DNA of 64,000 nucleotides, from positions 29,478-93,477 of the forward strand of contig OMWP01000002.1 of NCBI GenBank assembly GCA_900314795.1, given 5' to 3'. Positions 1-8,272 of the stretch are shown in pieces (position 1 is the first letter of the stretch; each line of letters starts with the position of its first letter). Source of the stretch: an uncultured Eubacteriales bacterium (GTDB lineage Bacteria > Bacillota > Clostridia > Oscillospirales > Acutalibacteraceae). The notes under the pieces were generated by a model. It did no database searches, was not told the origin of the DNA, and saw only the letters and a program-made list of their open reading frames with translations. Made by a program: the position numbers and the translations under genes.

Positions 1-10
1 ATGTCAATAA

Positions 11-2149
11 TCATTTGTTTTTGCTTCTGATCAGGCGTACTGCGTTCAAAATACAGAGCAGGCACACGCCGGTGTCGGAGAATACCGCCAGCCACAGCGG
101 CGCGATGTTCATGATCGCCAGGATGATGATCAGCGCCTTGACGATCAGCGAAAAGGTGATGTTTGCCTTAACGGTGGACAGCGTCCTGCGCGCGATCCGT
201 ACAGCGCGGGGGAGAGAACTGAGGCTCTCGGAGCTGAGCACCATATCGGCGGATTCGATCGCCGCGTCGGAGCCCAGACCCATCGCAATGCCGCAGGTGG
301 CGCGGCTGAGGACGGGTGCGTCGTTGATGCCGTCGCCGACAAAGGCGCAGGAGCCGCATTCATCGATCAGCTTCTCGACAGTCTTGACCTTATCCTCGGG
401 CAGAAGCTCGCCGTGCACTTCGTCAAGCGCTAAACCCTGCGCGACATTTCGGCAGGATTCCTGCTTGTCGCCCGAGAGCATGACGGTCTTTTGGATACTG
501 AGCGCTTTGAGCTCCTTGAGCGCGTCGGGCGCTTCACTGCGGATATGTTCGCTGAGCGTGATGACACCGATCTCGCTGTCATTGAGCTGTACCGAGATAC
601 CGGGCTTTCCCTCACGCTTGCAGACGGTGATCGTATCACTGCCGCGCTGAGCGGTCACGCCGTGGGAGCTGATCTCTCGATGCTCTTTTAATTCTTCAAC
701 AGAAATATTATGCTCTTTGCAATAGGAGCGCAAGGCGTTTGCCACAGGGTGAGCAGAATGGGCTTCTGCCGCCGCAGCCAATGCCGCGATCTCGGTAGCA
801 GTATAAGAGCCAACGGGTGATATTTCTTTTATAGAAATTTGATTATCGGTGATCGTGCCGGTTTTATCAAAGGCAAATGCTTTGGTGTTGGCGATCGCCT
901 CCACAAATCTGCCGCCCTTGATCAGCACACCCGCCTTGCTTGCCGCGCCGATACCGGCGTAATAGGAGAGAGGGACGGAGATCACGATCGAGCAAGGGCA
1001 GGACGCGACAAGACAGACGAGCGCTTTGTGGATCCACTCTGCCCAGTTGCCGGTGAACAGCGAGGGGATGATCGCGATAACAAGCGCCAGCCCGATCATC
1101 ACGGGGGTATAGACTGCCGCGAAACGGCTGATCAGCTTCTCATGGTTGCCTTTATTCTTGGAGCTTTCCTCGACCAGCTTGACGATGCGCGTCGCCGCGC
1201 TGTCGGCATATGCTTTGGTGGTTTTCAGATATACGGTGTTGTCATTGTTCATCATGCCGCTGAGCAGCTCGGTGCCGACGGTCGCATCGACGGGCTCCGA
1301 TTCGCCTGTCAGGGAAGAGGCGTCAACGGTGGTACTGCCCTTTGTGATGATACCGTCTAAAGGCACACGCGTGTGCGGCGGGATCTCAAGGATCGTGCCG
1401 ATTGCGACGTCCTCGGCGCGGGCTTCACGGCTCCTGCCGTTCTCGACGATATAGGCGACGTCGGGGCGGATATCCGCCAGCTTGCGGATATCACGTCGGG
1501 ATTTTTCGACCGCCTTATCCTCGAGCAGCTCGCCGATGCCGAACAGCACCATGACTGCCGCACCTTCGACAAATTCGCCCAGCACCATCGCCGCGATGAC
1601 CGCAACGGTCATGAGGGTGGTTTCGTCGATACGGCGCTTGAAGCCGGATTTGATGCCTTCGATAACAACGTCATATCCCGCGAGTACGGCGGATGTGATG
1701 CTGAGAATGTTGCAAATCAGCTCGTGCTTGCCGAGGATATGCAGGATAAATGCCGCGATGAACAGCACCGCCGCGATGCTCAGCAGGATGACCTTGACCT
1801 TGCCGTCCTCGTGACCATGCTCATGGTTGTGCTCATGTCCGTGATGATCGTGGTTGTGATGATCGTGGTCGTGATCGCAGCATCCGTCGTGACAATCATG
1901 GTGGTGGTGCTCGTGTTCATCGTGCGCATGATGGATGTGTTCGTCCTTCGGCACGACGGTCACACCGTCTTCGATCGAATCGACAATCTGCTGTACCTCG
2001 TCACGGATATCGGCTTCATCGGTGTGGATCTCCAGCTCCAGTGTGGTAAAGGAGAATCGCACATCGCCGTATCGTTTTTCGAGCTTTGCTTCGATTTTTG
2101 CCGCACAGTTCGCGCAGTGCAACCCTTCCAATATAAATTCGTGTTTCAT
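11..2149 (-). CDS. P1B-type heavy-metal-translocating ATPase (Zn/Cd/Pb type)
   Basis: Exports soft divalent metals (probably Zn2+, Cd2+ or Pb2+) across the membrane using ATP. The 712-residue protein starts with a heavy-metal-associated domain carrying GLHCANC (Cys12, Cys15), followed by a very His/Asp-rich linker at about residues 70-115. The membrane CPC motif (ASCPCS) lies near residue 383, the phosphorylated DKTGT near 428 and the hinge GDGINDAP near 605. The last helices carry a SDTG motif of the ZntA/CadA (P1B-2) type, which argues against a copper pump. It lies downstream of the ArsR/SmtB repressor gene on the same strand, separated by a palindromic repeat element of about 220 bp. The shared promoter and operator upstream of the repressor gene probably control both. 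Family assignment is firm; the exact metal is inferred. Confidence 0.95.
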   Translation of the reverse strand: MKHEFILEGLHCANCAAKIEAKLEKRYGDVRFSFTTLELEIHTDEADIRDEVQQIVDSIEDGVTVVPKDEHIHHAHDEHEHHHHDCHDGCCDHDHDHHNHDHHGHEHNHEHGHEDGKVKVILLSIAAVLFIAAFILHILGKHELICNILSITSAVLAGYDVVIEGIKSGFKRRIDETTLMTVAVIAAMVLGEFVEGAAVMVLFGIGELLEDKAVEKSRRDIRKLADIRPDVAYIVENGRSREARAEDVAIGTILEIPPHTRVPLDGIITKGSTTVDASSLTGESEPVDATVGTELLSGMMNNDNTVYLKTTKAYADSAATRIVKLVEESSKNKGNHEKLISRFAAVYTPVMIGLALVIAIIPSLFTGNWAEWIHKALVCLVASCPCSIVISVPLSYYAGIGAASKAGVLIKGGRFVEAIANTKAFAFDKTGTITDNQISIKEISPVGSYTATEIAALAAAAEAHSAHPVANALRSYCKEHNISVEELKEHREISSHGVTAQRGSDTITVCKREGKPGISVQLNDSEIGVITLSEHIRSEAPDALKELKALSIQKTVMLSGDKQESCRNVAQGLALDEVHGELLPEDKVKTVEKLIDECGSCAFVGDGINDAPVLSRATCGIAMGLGSDAAIESADMVLSSESLSSLPRAVRIARRTLSTVKANITFSLIVKALIIILAIMNIAPLWLAVFSDTGVCLLCILNAVRLIRSKNK

Positions 2150-2173
2150 ATCATCACGCTTTCTGTATCATTA

Positions 2174-2390
2174 GGCTCCCTTTGGTAAAGGCCCCCCGTT
2201 GGGGGAATGTCCGAAGGACAAGGGGGGAGCCGCTTCCGGCGAGGAGGCTGTCTACGATGTAGACTGAGGGATTGTATGATTGTACGAGCATGAGCGAGTG
2301 ACGATAATATAATGTTGGTTGCCAATGGCAACATTTATGCAATCCCTCCGCCTCGCTCAGGCTCGGCACCTCCCTTTACCAAAGGGAGGT
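2174..2390. repeat. MITE-like intergenic repeat (copy A)
   Basis: About 217 bp bounded by an imperfect terminal inverted repeat: GGCTCCCTTTGGTAAAGG on the left and CCTTTACCAAAGGGAGGT on the right (16 of 18 match). It contains no plausible gene. The left end and the internal string GACTGAGGGATTGTAT recur near 62857-62985, showing that it is a dispersed element. It separates the arsR-type gene from the ATPase gene within one presumed transcript, and its right end forms its own hairpin just past the repressor stop codon. Confidence 0.75.
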
Positions 2391-2394
2391 GGAA

Positions 2395-2727
2395 TCATTC
2401 CAATATGTGTTCGAGACCCATCTCAAAAATCTTTTGAATGTGCTCATCCTCGAGGGAGTAGTAGCTCTGCTTGCCCTCGCGGCGCACCTTGACCAAGTTC
2501 TCCTGCCTGAGGACGCGGAGCTGATGGGATACGGTGCTCTGTTCCATGCCGACGATGTCCGCGATACAGCATACGCTCAGTTCTTTTTCAAACAATGCGC
2601 ACATGATGCGGATGCGGGTGGAATCGCTGAACACCTTGAAGAAGTCCGCTAACTCAAACAGCGTGTCTGCGCCCGGCATATTCTTTTTGATCTCTTTGAC
2701 GATATCCTGATGATCTTCGTGTGCCAT
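2395..2727 (-). CDS. ArsR/SmtB-family metal-sensing repressor
   Basis: A 110-residue winged-helix repressor. The reading frame is open further upstream, but the start is set at the ATG at 2725-2727, which has a GGAGG ribosome site a few bases before it and begins MAHEDHQ. The DNA-recognition helix reads STVSHQLRVLRQ. The preceding ELSVCC segment offers cysteines where CadC-type sensors bind metal. The C-terminal helix has D-x-H followed ten residues later by E-H (DEHIQKIFEMGLEH), resembling the alpha-5 zinc site of SmtB/CzrA. It probably represses its own operon and the P1B ATPase until Zn, Cd or Pb binds. The operator identified upstream supports this. Confidence 0.92.
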   Translation of the reverse strand: MAHEDHQDIVKEIKKNMPGADTLFELADFFKVFSDSTRIRIMCALFEKELSVCCIADIVGMEQSTVSHQLRVLRQENLVKVRREGKQSYYSLEDEHIQKIFEMGLEHILE

Positions 2728-2751
2728 AAGTGCCTCCGTATTGAAAATGGT

Positions 2752-2772
2752 GAGGAGGGGCTCGCTCCTCCC
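2752..2772. repeat. Short G+C-rich hairpin repeat
   Basis: GAGGAGGGGCTCGCTCCTCC folds on itself and resembles the hairpin at 39603-39622. It lies in the leader of the arsR-type transcript and looks like a small dispersed palindromic repeat. Confidence 0.45.
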
Positions 2773-2787
2773 GTAATTGATTAAACT

Positions 2788-2852
2788 GTTATTGCGAGGG
2801 CTAGAAACGCGTGGAGCACGCGTGCTCAAGCGACGTGGCAATCTTGCTTGAA
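2788..2852. repeat. Dispersed ATTGCGAG...GTGGCAAT repeat
   Basis: The unit opens with ATTGCGAG and closes with GTGGCAATC around an imperfect inner palindrome. Related units flank 5651-5836. It lies between the promoter/operator and the coding start of the repressor gene, so it is part of the untranslated leader. Confidence 0.6.
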
Positions 2853-2863
2853 TCAAACAGTTG

Positions 2864-2924
2864 AACATATGAACAAATATTCATATGTTATCATTATATT
2901 ACTCCTGCTGACAGAATATGTCAA
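2864..2924 (-). promoter_or_regulatory. Promoter and ArsR/SmtB operator of the metal-export operon
   Basis: On the minus strand there is a -35 TTGACA (2919-2924), a 17-base spacer and a -10 TAATAT (2896-2901). Just downstream lies a perfect 10-6-10 inverted repeat, AACATATGAA-CAAATA-TTCATATGTT (2864-2889). The ATATGAA/TTCATAT half-sites match the known operator style of CzrA/SmtB-type repressors. Its place at the expected transcription start suits simple repression. The start codon lies about 135 bases further downstream. Confidence 0.85.
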
Positions 2925-2991
2925 TAGATTTGTTGAATTATTTTTAGTTTTCGGTTATAATGGGTTCATCTTGAATTTGGAAGTGGTAGGA

Positions 2992-3636
2992 ATGTATGTG
3001 ATTTTTGATATGGACGGGGTCATCTTCGACTCTGAGCGCGTGTATATCGACGCGTATAAAAAGCTCGCGCCTAAGTACGGTCTGACTGATGTGGAGGCGG
3101 TGCACAAGGCGTGTATGGACAGCATCGGCGCGACCCGCGTTAAGACGAGAGAGATCTTCTTCGAATATGTGGGACATGAGTTTGATTATTATGCCTATCG
3201 TGAGGATGTGCAGGAGGAGCTGAACAAGACGGATTATGTGCTCAAGCCCGGTGTATTTGAGCTGTTCGATTGGTTGAAGAAGCAGGGGATCCATACCGCG
3301 CTCGCGTCCTCCACTCGCGAGGTGAGCGTGCGTAAATCATTAGGTAAGGTCGATCTGATCCCGTATTTCGATACGCTTGTCTGCGGCGATATGGTCAGCC
3401 ATTCTAAACCCCATCCCGAGATCTTCCTCACCGCCGCAGAGAGATTGGGAGCTGATCCAAAGGATTGTTATGTGATCGAGGACAGCTACAACGGCATCCG
3501 TGCCGCCCATGCCGCAGGGATGCACCCGATCATGGTGCCCGATATTTTGCAGCCGGATAACGAGATCAAAGGACTCGCTGAGGTCGTACTGCCGTCGCTC
3601 TTTGAAGTGAAGGAGTATTTGGAGAAGCAGGAATGA
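2992..3636 (+). CDS. HAD-superfamily phosphatase, beta-phosphoglucomutase-like
   Basis: A 214-residue haloacid-dehalogenase hydrolase that probably dephosphorylates or isomerises a small sugar phosphate. The nucleophile motif is FDMDGVIFDSE (Asp6, Asp8). The threonine/serine motif is ALASST near residue 103, and the acidic metal site is VIEDSYNGIRAA near residue 160. The helical cap between motifs I and II is typical of the beta-phosphoglucomutase/phosphatase subfamily. The start chosen is the ATG directly before the nucleophile motif, with GGTAGG upstream; the longer open frame is mostly non-conserved. The stop overlaps the next gene by four bases (ATGA), so the two are translationally coupled. 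The substrate cannot be read from the sequence. Confidence 0.88.
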   Translation: MYVIFDMDGVIFDSERVYIDAYKKLAPKYGLTDVEAVHKACMDSIGATRVKTREIFFEYVGHEFDYYAYREDVQEELNKTDYVLKPGVFELFDWLKKQGIHTALASSTREVSVRKSLGKVDLIPYFDTLVCGDMVSHSKPHPEIFLTAAERLGADPKDCYVIEDSYNGIRAAHAAGMHPIMVPDILQPDNEIKGLAEVVLPSLFEVKEYLEKQE

Positions 3637-3980
3637 AACATGAGATGAAACTCGCTTTGGAGCCGTTCGATATGATCGCTGACGGCAGGAAGACGATTGA
3701 ACTCCGATTGTATGACGATAAGCGTAAAAAGATCAAGTTAGGAGATGAAATACAATTTATTTGTATTGAGTCGCCGCATAACACGCTAAACGCTACGGTT
3801 ATCGGGTTACATCGATATAATTCTTTCTTAGAATTATACAATCATCTTGATCTGTTGAAATGCGGCTATACCGAGAAAGATATTGATTCTGCAAAACCAG
3901 AGGATATGAATTTGTATTACTCTAAAGAACAGCAGGAAAAATACGGAGTGGTCGGGATAGAATTGAATATAGTGAGATAA
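3633..3980 (+). CDS. ASCH-domain protein
   Basis: A 115-residue protein with the ASCH fold, recognised from an N-terminal LALEPFDMIADGRKTIELR segment followed by a short beta barrel containing KLGDEIQF. ASCH domains resemble PUA domains and are thought to bind RNA or modified nucleotides; no enzymatic role can be read here. It overlaps the HAD gene by four bases and is followed at once by a strong terminator, so the pair forms a two-gene operon. Confidence 0.8.
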   Translation: MKHEMKLALEPFDMIADGRKTIELRLYDDKRKKIKLGDEIQFICIESPHNTLNATVIGLHRYNSFLELYNHLDLLKCGYTEKDIDSAKPEDMNLYYSKEQQEKYGVVGIELNIVR

Positions 3981-3987
3981 AAAGTCA

Positions 3988-4017
3988 GCCGCTTCGGTTT
4001 CCCGAAGCGGCGTTTTT
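3988..4017 (+). terminator. Rho-independent terminator after the HAD-ASCH operon
   Basis: A perfect 10-bp stem GCCGCTTCGG / CCGAAGCGGC with a TTTC loop, followed by GTTTTT. Confidence 0.9.
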
Positions 4018-4115
4018 AGTGTAAATGATTATTCAGTTGATTTAGTCAACATCATACATTTGACACGCCGTAAATGAAAGCATTGTTAAAACACGCTTTT
4101 CAAAAGGCGGACTCA

Positions 4116-4194
4116 GACGCACGCGTCACGCCGTTGATGGGGGAATTGATTTGATAAAACGTATCAATAGGCGGAACTATGACGCACGCGTCAC
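4116..4194. repeat. Pair of GACGCACGCGTCAC repeats
   Basis: The string GACGCACGCGTCAC occurs twice, about 64 bases apart, in the gap downstream of glgA. The second copy ends at the glgA stop codon. Each contains the palindrome GACGC..GCGTC. The role is unknown; they may be remnants of a dispersed repeat. Confidence 0.4.
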
Positions 4195-5618
4195 AGCCAG
4201 TTCATGGTGTCTTCGTAGACGTTGATGTAGTCCTGAGCGGAGCGCTCCCAGCTGTTGTCGCTCATCATTGCGCGCCACATCAGCTGATGCCAGCCTTCGT
4301 TGTCACAGATACCGGACAGTGCGCGCTTGACCGCGTTGCACATATCGGCGATATCATAGTTGCGGAAGGTGAAGCCGTTGCCGTAGTTGTCGGCGCTGTC
4401 GAATACGCTGTCCTTCAAGCCGCCGACCTCGCGGACGACCGGAATGGTACCGTAGCGCAGGGCGATCATCTGAGACAGACCGCAGGGCTCCTGCTTAGAG
4501 GGCATCAGGAAGATATCGGCGCCCGAATAGATCTTGCGGGCAAGCTCGGGAACAAATCCGTGACAGGTAACGACTCTGCCGGGATAGAACCACTGCATAT
4601 CGCGGAAGAAATTCTCGTACTCTTCATCACCGGAGCCGAGGATGACGAACTGCATGTTATTATTGTTCAGCAGATCGGGCAGACCGCCGCGGACGAGATC
4701 CAGACCCTTGTGGGCGACCATACGGGTGACCATGGCGACGATCGGGATCGACCAGTTCTGTTCGAGACCTAAGCGCTCCTGCAGTCTGCGTTTGCACTCG
4801 CCCTTACCGCTCATATCCTCCTTCGTATAGTTGCAGTAGAGCTGATAGTCGGTAGCGGGGTCGTAGCTCGCCTGATCGATACCGTTGAGGATACCGCAGA
4901 GCTTGTAGTGATTCGCGTTCAGCGCGTGGTGCAGACCGTAGCTGTACCATGGATCCTTGATCTCCATCGCGTAGGTGGGGGAGACGGTGTTGACGCGGGT
5001 GGAGCAGAAGATCGCGCCCTTCATCATGTTCAGCTTGCCGTCCATCTCGAGGATCTTGGTCTCTGTGGGCGGGATACCGACGCACTCGGTGTTGACCTCC
5101 CAGCCATACTTGCCCTGATACTGGATGTTGTGGATGGTAAAGAGGGACTTGATGTTGTAGTACCACGGATTCTTACTGTAGAAGAGATAGTAGTAGACGG
5201 GTACCAGCGCTGTCTGCCAGTCGTTGGTGTGGATGAGATCGGGATGGAAGTCGATATAGGGGAGCATCTCGAGGATCGCACGGGAGAAGAATGCGTATCT
5301 CTCGGCGTCATCATAGAAGCCGTACAGCTTATCTCTCTTGAAGTAATATTCGTTGTCGATGAAATAGTAGGTGCAGTCATTCCAGCGTGCCCAGAACAGA
5401 CCACAGTACTGATGTCTCCATGCGACCGGAACGGTGAAGTTGGTGATGAAGTTCATCTGGCACTTGAGCTCATAGGGAATGGTGCCGTACAGCGGCATAA
5501 CGATACGGCAGTCATGACCCTTGCGGCATACGGTATGGGGCAGAGAACCTGCTACGTCGGCGAGACCGCCGCTGCCCGCAAACGGATTCGCTTCGCTTGC
5601 GCAATAAAGGATTTTCAT
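4191..5618 (-). CDS. glgA: Glycogen synthase (ADP-glucose, GT5)
   Basis: Transfers glucose from ADP-glucose to the growing alpha-1,4-glucan chain. The protein has 475 residues, the usual length for GT5 synthases. The N-terminal Rossmann domain begins MKILYCASEANPF and carries SGGLADVAGSLP. The C-terminal domain carries the acid motif SKQEPCGLSQMIALRYGT. The classic K-x-G-G-L motif reads GSGGL, so the lysine that usually contacts the ADP-glucose phosphate is replaced; this may be typical of a clostridial subgroup rather than a defect. It is the last gene of the minus-strand glg set, separated from glgD by a block of repeats, and has a good ribosome site (AGGAGG) before the ATG. Confidence 0.95.
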   Translation of the reverse strand: MKILYCASEANPFAGSGGLADVAGSLPHTVCRKGHDCRIVMPLYGTIPYELKCQMNFITNFTVPVAWRHQYCGLFWARWNDCTYYFIDNEYYFKRDKLYGFYDDAERYAFFSRAILEMLPYIDFHPDLIHTNDWQTALVPVYYYLFYSKNPWYYNIKSLFTIHNIQYQGKYGWEVNTECVGIPPTETKILEMDGKLNMMKGAIFCSTRVNTVSPTYAMEIKDPWYSYGLHHALNANHYKLCGILNGIDQASYDPATDYQLYCNYTKEDMSGKGECKRRLQERLGLEQNWSIPIVAMVTRMVAHKGLDLVRGGLPDLLNNNNMQFVILGSGDEEYENFFRDMQWFYPGRVVTCHGFVPELARKIYSGADIFLMPSKQEPCGLSQMIALRYGTIPVVREVGGLKDSVFDSADNYGNGFTFRNYDIADMCNAVKRALSGICDNEGWHQLMWRAMMSDNSWERSAQDYINVYEDTMNWL

Positions 5619-5650
5619 AATCTATATACCTCCTGATTTGATACTATTCT

Positions 5651-5836
5651 TTTGTCATTGCGAAGCTCGAAACAGGTGTGTTTCGGGCTGTGGCAATCCC
5701 CTTGTCATGAATACCGTTTTCAGAGGATTTCTTCTCCTCTTTGTGGGATTCCCACGGGGCTGAAGCCCCTCGGAATGACAAATAATATAAGGTTGAGATT
5801 GCCACAGCTCTTTGAGAGCCTCGCAATGACAATTCT
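5651..5836. repeat. Composite block of three palindromic repeats between glgD and glgA
   Basis: Three units stand back to back: TCATTGCGAAGC...GTGGCAATC (5653-5699), GGATTCCCACGGGGCTGAAG...GGAATGAC (about 5742-5780), and GATTGCCACAGCTC...GCGAGG-like CCTCGCAATGACA (5796-5831), the last being the first unit inverted. The whole block can form a large stem. Translated, it gives the meaningless LRGSQRAVAIS / FRGASAPWES-type peptides often mis-annotated as genes. It sits inside the glg transcript and may affect mRNA stability. Confidence 0.7.
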
Positions 5837-5837
5837 T

Positions 5838-6950
5838 TTATACGATGGATCGCTTTGCGATATACATCGGATAGTTCACGGTGCCCTGCAGCTTGGAGCC
5901 GCGGCTGACGTTGACGTCCTTATCGACGACCAGATTGATCAGCTGGGCTTTATCGCCGATGATGCAGTCCTGCATGATGATGCAGTTCTTGATGACAGCG
6001 TCGTGACCGATATAAACGCCCTTGGAGATGATGGAATTCTCGACGATACCGTTGATGACACAGCCCTGCGCGATCAGCGAATCCTTCACATTACAGTTCA
6101 GACCGTAGCGTGAGGGAGCGTCGTCGCGCACCTTGGTGTAGATCGGTTTCTTGTAGTCAAAGAGCTTGTAGCGGGTATCGCGATCCATGATCTTCATGTT
6201 CGCGTCATAGTATTCCTTGACGGAGCCGATGATCTCGCAGTAGCCCTCGAGCTCATACGCGTACACTCTGTGGCGGTCGAGGGACTTTTGCAGTACATCG
6301 CGGACAAAGCTGTATTTGGATTCACTCATCGCCTGGCGAACCAGCGCCATGAGAACGGTTTTCTTCATCAGCATGATGCCGATGTCGAGATTGCTGACGC
6401 TCTCGTCGATGGGGGACGCCATGATCTTGGTGACCTTGCCGTTTTCATCCACATCGAGCAGACAGCGGAAGTCATCGGTGATCTCCTTGACGACACGCTT
6501 GGTGTAGACAAAGGTGATGTCGGCATGGTTCTTCTCCGCAAAGCGGAGCACCTTGCTGTAGTCCATGTTGTGCACGCAGTCGGAGGGGGAGATCAGGATG
6601 TAATCCTCGTCACCGTGCTCAATGTAGCCGTGCAGGTTGAAGATGGTCTCGACTAAGGAAGCGAAGCTATGCTCGCCGTAAGGCGGCAGGATGCTCAGGC
6701 CGCTTCTGCGGCGGGCGAGATCCCATGCCGAGCCTGAGCCGACATGATCCATCAGGGACATAAAGTTGGATTTTGCAACGATACCGACATTGTTGATGCC
6801 GGAGTTGCTCATATTGGAAAGCGGAAAGTCGATCAGACGATACTTGCCGCCGAAAGGAACGGAGCCGGTGGTACGGTAAGCGGTCAACTCGGGCAGGTTC
6901 TTTTCATTTGTATTCGCAAAAATAAGACCTAATACTCTGTTGTTAGCCAT
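5838..6950 (-). CDS. glgD: Glucose-1-phosphate adenylyltransferase, GlgD subunit
   Basis: A 370-residue partner of GlgC in Firmicutes-type ADP-glucose pyrophosphorylase. It has the nucleotidyltransferase fold (FGGKYRLIDFPLSN) and a C-terminal left-handed beta-helix with hexapeptide-like repeats. It lacks the glycine-rich GGxGxRL nucleotide loop seen in GlgC, the N-terminus reading LGLIFANTNEKNLPELT instead. That is the known GlgD pattern: a catalytically weak or regulatory subunit that boosts GlgC. The start codon lies two bases from the glgC stop, so the two are co-translated. Confidence 0.95.
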   Translation of the reverse strand: MANNRVLGLIFANTNEKNLPELTAYRTTGSVPFGGKYRLIDFPLSNMSNSGINNVGIVAKSNFMSLMDHVGSGSAWDLARRRSGLSILPPYGEHSFASLVETIFNLHGYIEHGDEDYILISPSDCVHNMDYSKVLRFAEKNHADITFVYTKRVVKEITDDFRCLLDVDENGKVTKIMASPIDESVSNLDIGIMLMKKTVLMALVRQAMSESKYSFVRDVLQKSLDRHRVYAYELEGYCEIIGSVKEYYDANMKIMDRDTRYKLFDYKKPIYTKVRDDAPSRYGLNCNVKDSLIAQGCVINGIVENSIISKGVYIGHDAVIKNCIIMQDCIIGDKAQLINLVVDKDVNVSRGSKLQGTVNYPMYIAKRSIV

Positions 6951-6952
6951 GC

Positions 6953-8149
6953 TTACACCTCCATATCTTGATCGATCATTGCTTTGCAGGGCACAGTCAC
7001 GCCCTCACCGATCTTCAGACCGTCACCGATGACGGTGATGCCCCAGTCGTCACGGTTCTCCATCTCGGTGGGAGCCGCGCCGATCTTGGCGTTCCTGCCG
7101 ATGGTGGTATTCTCGGCAATGATGGAGAATTCCACGTGAGCGCCGTCCTCAATGACAACGCCGGGGAAGAGGATCGAGGAGTTGATCACTGCATCCTTGC
7201 CGATGATAACGCCGGGGAAGATGATGGAGAATTCCAGCTTGCCGTCGATATTGCAGCCGTCGGAGACCATGGAGTTCTGGATCTCACCGGTCTCGCCGAC
7301 ATGGTGCGGCGGCATCATCGGATTGCGGGAGTAGATGTTCTTTAGATCGAGCTGGACCTTGGGATCGAGCAGATCCATGTTTGCTTCCCAAAGACTGTCG
7401 ATGGTACCGACGTCTTTCCAGTAGCCTTCAAACGGATAGGCGACCATTTTCTCGCCGGAGTTCAGCATCAGCGGGAGCACATCCTTACCGAAGTCATTGT
7501 GAGAATCGGGATTCTGCGCGTCCTTGATCAGATATTCTCTGACGGTCTTCCATGTAAAGACGTAGATGCCCATGGAGGCATTGGTGCTCTTCGGATGTTC
7601 GGGCTTTTCTTCAAATTCATAGATCGAGTTGTCCTCGTTGGTGTTAAGGATGCCGAAACGGGACGCCTCTTCCATCGGTACATCCATCGCGGCGATGGTG
7701 CAGGCGGCGTTATGCTCCTTGTGGAATTCGATCATGGCGGCGTAATCCATTTTATAGATATGGTCGCCGGAGAGGACGACGATATAGTCGGGATCGTAGC
7801 GGTCTACGAAGCCGATGTTCTGATAAATCGCATTGGCGGTGCCGGAGTACCAGTCGGAGCCTTCCTTGGACTCATAGGGCTGTAAGCAGGTAACACCGGA
7901 GTGAATACCGTCCAGATCCCACGGCTGACCGTTACCGACATATTCGTTGAGTTCGAGCGGCTGATACTGGGTCAGAACGCCAACCGCCTCGATACCGGAG
8001 TTGATACAGTTCGACAGGGGGAAGTCGATGATTCTGTATTTGCCTCCGAAGGGAACAGCGGGCTTGGCGATCTTCTTGGTCAGAACGCCGAGGCGGGAGC
8101 CTTGGCCGCCTGCCAGCAGCATAGCCACAACTTCTTTTTTAGGTATCAT
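6953..8149 (-). CDS. glgC: Glucose-1-phosphate adenylyltransferase, catalytic subunit
   Basis: Makes ADP-glucose from ATP and glucose-1-phosphate, the committed step of glycogen synthesis. The protein has 398 residues. The nucleotide-binding loop [16 protein letters not shown] begins near residue 11. [15 protein letters not shown], the catalytic region [12 protein letters not shown] and the sugar-phosphate site [10 protein letters not shown] follow in the usual order, then a beta-helix C-terminal domain. The ribosome site is GGAGG before ATG. It lies between glgB and glgD, and its stop is two bases from the glgD start. Confidence 0.96.
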   Translation of the reverse strand: MIPKKEVVAMLLAGGQGSRLGVLTKKIAKPAVPFGGKYRIIDFPLSNCINSGIEAVGVLTQYQPLELNEYVGNGQPWDLDGIHSGVTCLQPYESKEGSDWYSGTANAIYQNIGFVDRYDPDYIVVLSGDHIYKMDYAAMIEFHKEHNAACTIAAMDVPMEEASRFGILNTNEDNSIYEFEEKPEHPKSTNASMGIYVFTWKTVREYLIKDAQNPDSHNDFGKDVLPLMLNSGEKMVAYPFEGYWKDVGTIDSLWEANMDLLDPKVQLDLKNIYSRNPMMPPHHVGETGEIQNSMVSDGCNIDGKLEFSIIFPGVIIGKDAVINSSILFPGVVIEDGAHVEFSIIAENTTIGRNAKIGAAPTEMENRDDWGITVIGDGLKIGEGVTVPCKAMIDQDMEV

Positions 8150-8211
8150 GTGTTTCCTCCAAATGTTCGGTCAATACCGCTGTCTATGCATGCGGTATCG
8201 CCTTCAGTGCT

Positions 8212-8235
8212 GAGCCCCGAATAAGCTCGGGGCTC
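8212..8235. terminator. Hairpin between glgB and glgC
   Basis: A 9-bp stem GAGCCCCGA / TCGGGGCTC with a six-base loop follows the glgB stop. There is no clear U-run, so it may be a processing or attenuation hairpin rather than a full terminator. A second, smaller stem (ATACCGC / GCGGTAT) lies at about 8175-8200. Confidence 0.5.
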
Positions 8236-8272
8236 AATGAATAATATCATAGGGCAGATGAATAATCAGGGA

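Noticed and set aside
2146-2369. Small minus-strand frames over the repeat at 2174-2390
   Set aside because: They lie within a dispersed inverted-repeat element and match no protein.
3986-4190. Additional gene between the ASCH gene and glgA
   Set aside because: No open frame with start signal; only a terminator and short repeats.
5644-5832. Small frame with LRGSQRAVAIS / FRGASAPWES peptides
   Set aside because: Translation of a palindromic repeat often mis-called as protein.
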